Of a DNA stretch of 64,000 bases, positions 62,212 through 64,000 are shown one piece after another. Both the position numbers and the translations under genes were made by a program. The notes below the pieces were generated by a model. That model was not told the origin of the DNA. It did no database searches and saw nothing but the letters and a program-made list of their open reading frames with translations. Within the stretch, counting starts at the first letter, position 1; each line of letters starts with the position of its first letter. Origin of the DNA: Deltaproteobacteria bacterium HGW-Deltaproteobacteria-18 (GTDB taxonomy: Bacteria > Desulfobacterota > Desulfovibrionia > Desulfovibrionales > Desulfomicrobiaceae); contig PHBE01000008.1 in assembly GCA_002841885.1 (NCBI GenBank), positions 62,001-126,000 of the forward strand, in the 5' to 3' direction.

Positions 62212-62925
62212 ATGCGCAACTATTTGATTCTTTTTTCTTTTGTCCTCCTTTTAAATGGGTGCGGAGCCATAGACTATTATTTTTTGACTCCACCCGAGGA
62301 CACCGCCCAGGAACTTTATGAAAATGCTCGTGCTTTCATGCAAGACAAGGAATACACTGAAGCCATTGATTCCTTGACCAAACTCAATGACAGATATCCG
62401 TTCAGCCCTTATGCCACGGAAGCCAGACTCATGCTTGGCGATGCGTATACTCTTGATGCGCAGTATCTGGATGCCGTCGATGCGTATGAAGAATTCCTGA
62501 ACATGCATCCTCGTCACGAATCAATTGATTACGTTCTTTTTCAGATCGGTGTGAACAAATACAATTCACATCGGTCCATCGACTTGCCGCATACGCAACT
62601 TGCTGAAGCTGTCGAATCTTTCAGGAGGCTCGTGAGCGGATACCCCGAGAGCGTTTATCGTGAACAGGCTCTTGAATACATCGTCAAATGCAGAACGCTG
62701 ATGGCTGAACATGAAATGTTTGTTGCAGATTTTTATTTCAAATCAGGCTCATACAACGCGGCATGGACGCGCTATGTGTATATTGTAGACAATTTCCCTG
62801 AACTGGATGAAATCGTGCAGATGGCCAAATCAAAGGCCAAAGTGGCGTATTACTATGCGCAAGAACAAGACAACGACACCAAGCGTCATCCGAGCAAGCT
62901 CAAACAATATTTCGATTGGCTTTGA
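62212..62925 (+). CDS. bamD: Outer-membrane assembly lipoprotein BamD
   Basis: 237 residues from the ATG at 62212 with AGG upstream; the frame back to 62140 lacks a signal. Lipobox LLNGC and then TPR units (DTAQELYENARAFMQDKEYTEAIDSL, RYPFSPYATEARLMLGDAYTLDAQYLDAVDAYEEFLNMHP and so on) match BamD, with about five TPRs. It is an essential part of the beta-barrel assembly machine. Confidence 0.93.
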   Translation: MRNYLILFSFVLLLNGCGAIDYYFLTPPEDTAQELYENARAFMQDKEYTEAIDSLTKLNDRYPFSPYATEARLMLGDAYTLDAQYLDAVDAYEEFLNMHPRHESIDYVLFQIGVNKYNSHRSIDLPHTQLAEAVESFRRLVSGYPESVYREQALEYIVKCRTLMAEHEMFVADFYFKSGSYNAAWTRYVYIVDNFPELDEIVQMAKSKAKVAYYYAQEQDNDTKRHPSKLKQYFDWL

Positions 62926-62956
62926 TTCGGGTACAATCTTTGTTTTGAATTAATTC

Positions 62957-62983
62957 GGGGCGTCTTTGACGCCCCTTTTTTTT
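62957..62983 (+). terminator. Strong intrinsic terminator after bamD
   Basis: GGGGCGTC (62957-62964) and GACGCCCC (62968-62975) form a perfect 8-bp GC-rich stem with a 3-base loop, followed by eight T (62976-62983). Confidence 0.92.
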
Positions 62984-63045
62984 GTCCCCATTTCAGACAG
63001 TCAGGCATTTATTCCTGCCCGAACCATTTATCGATGAGTCAACGT

Positions 63046-63071
63046 AAAAAAGCCGCCAAAGGTCTGGCGGC
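63046..63071 (-). terminator. Intrinsic terminator for the minus-strand flavodoxin-ferredoxin gene
   Basis: On the minus strand GCCGCC (63071-63066) and GGCGGC (63057-63052) form a stem with an 8-base loop, followed by six T (63051-63046). It lies about 110 bases after the stop of the gene at 63181-63996. Confidence 0.75.
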
Positions 63072-63180
63072 ATTCTTACCAAGATGGGCCATGTCAGGGT
63101 CCGCGTGAAACCCATCATGAAGATGGGCAAAATGGCCAGCCCCCCTTATTCCAAGTGATCAGGGTGCTGCAGTGACATTT

Positions 63181-63996
63181 TCAAACAAACAGCTCGGGTT
63201 CGCGGCGGATGGCAAATTTTTCATGCAAGGTGCGCCCAAACTCCAGAATTTTCGGATGAAGCATGACTCTGGCCCCTGACGGACAGGCACGGATGCACGC
63301 GCAGCAGCGCAGGCATGACATCTTGTCGGTGTCGACGGTGTCGCCTTTCAGACTGATGGCGCTGGTGGGGCAGGGTTCGACGCAATCACCGCAAAGAACG
63401 CATTTAAGCGCGTCGGTCTCGGGCGAGATCAAAGCAGGTTGAACTCCTTCGCGATATGGAAAATTTCCCGGCACATGCAGCAGTCGCTCGTTGCCCCAGT
63501 CTTCCCTGACTTCGATCATTTTCTTCCGTACGCTTTCTCCAAACTCCAAGGCCTTATCCAGGTCCATTTTATCAGGACGCCCTTGAGCCACGGCAAAATC
63601 CGACGTGGAAAAGGAATGCTCCCCCACGAAGGCCGCTGCCGCGAAAGGCACAAACCCCAATTCCATTGCCAGATCACGAAGTTCCAGCAGGGCATCATCA
63701 TAGGCCCTGTTGCCGTAGACAACGACAAGTACCGCCTTGCGTCCATTTCCACGCACTGAAGCGCGAAGTCTCGTCACGGCCAAAGCGGGAATCCGTCCTG
63801 CATGGACGGGCATGCCGATAAGCGCCACCCCGGCATCTTCACCTTGATATTCGCCAGGCACCTGTTTCAGGACAGGGTGCGTCAACTCCAGTTGCGACCG
63901 GAATTCAGGCGCAAGGCCCAATGTTATTGACTCAAGAACCTGCCTGGTCGTGCCCGTGGGGGAGAACACGATGCACTGTGCACCAAATCTGTACAT
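63181..63996 (-). CDS. Flavodoxin-like plus two [4Fe-4S] ferredoxin domain protein (EFR1 family)
   Basis: 271 residues, the ATG lying 4 bases inside the window edge. The N-terminal flavodoxin-like domain starts VFSPTGTTRQVLE (FMN phosphate loop) and is followed by a ferredoxin part with two clusters: CVLCGDCVEPCP and CLRCCACIRACP, each with CxxCxxCxxxCP. EFR1 proteins transfer electrons in anaerobes; their partners are mostly unknown. Confidence 0.9.
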   Translation of the reverse strand: MYRFGAQCIVFSPTGTTRQVLESITLGLAPEFRSQLELTHPVLKQVPGEYQGEDAGVALIGMPVHAGRIPALAVTRLRASVRGNGRKAVLVVVYGNRAYDDALLELRDLAMELGFVPFAAAAFVGEHSFSTSDFAVAQGRPDKMDLDKALEFGESVRKKMIEVREDWGNERLLHVPGNFPYREGVQPALISPETDALKCVLCGDCVEPCPTSAISLKGDTVDTDKMSCLRCCACIRACPSGARVMLHPKILEFGRTLHEKFAIRREPELFV

Positions 63997-64000
63997 GTCT

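Overview
The window is a GC-rich bacterial chromosome segment. Its gene content suggests an anaerobic deltaproteobacterium of the Desulfovibrionales, perhaps Desulfomicrobium-like. This is inferred mainly from the biotin operon fused with fatty-acid-type genes (a layout described for Desulfovibrio), the flavodoxin/ferredoxin protein and the general gene set; no marker gene in the window fixes the genus. No rRNA, tRNA, CRISPR array, insertion sequence or prophage was recognised.

Layout. 1-21121 is an accessory region built around a non-ribosomal peptide pathway: the end of an NRPS (adenylation, carrier, thioesterase), a secreted serine beta-lactamase-fold hydrolase overlapping it, a cyclic-peptide-type ABC exporter in an operon with a Cys-rich exported protein and an SPFH protein, two paralogous periplasmic binding proteins, an MFS transporter with two N-terminal extracytoplasmic domains, a formyltransferase-like protein, an RND efflux set (OMF-MFP-RND) and an Sfp-type phosphopantetheinyl transferase. 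Together these look like synthesis, activation, periplasmic maturation, export and perhaps recapture of a peptide, in outline like the pyoverdine or colibactin pathways. 21122-23262 holds a decayed locus with a T6SS Tli4-like immunity lipoprotein broken by two frameshifts and an in-frame UAG. 23263-26905 contains small metabolic genes, a ZIP metal transporter, AT-rich spacers and a perfect 50-bp palindrome.

26927-42754 is mostly housekeeping: an Ask_Ect-type aspartate kinase, the yejABEF peptide importer, trkH-trkA potassium uptake, a thioesterase and a helicase, an HD-GYP sensor, a kinase-fold protein and a uracil permease. 42755-49661 is one tightly overlapping minus-strand operon for biotin: bioB, a FabZ-like protein, a FabG-like reductase, an ACP, a ketosynthase, a second dehydratase-like protein, bioF and bioD, followed by a glycosyltransferase. 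The two dehydratase-like proteins carry complementary halves of the FabA/FabZ catalytic pair, which suggests an obligate heterodimer.

49787-64000 is core genome: mgtE, a CBS protein, pcm, an Mrp/NBP35 ATPase, a lytic transglycosylase, pgsA, two PilT-type ATPases with a zinc-ribbon/pseudo-receiver protein, an FtsB-like protein, a TPR protein, a lipoprotein, fbp, tsaD, trxA, bamD and a flavodoxin-ferredoxin protein.

Start sites were chosen by eye from Shine-Dalgarno sequences, signal peptides and overlaps. All family assignments come from reading motifs, not from database searches.
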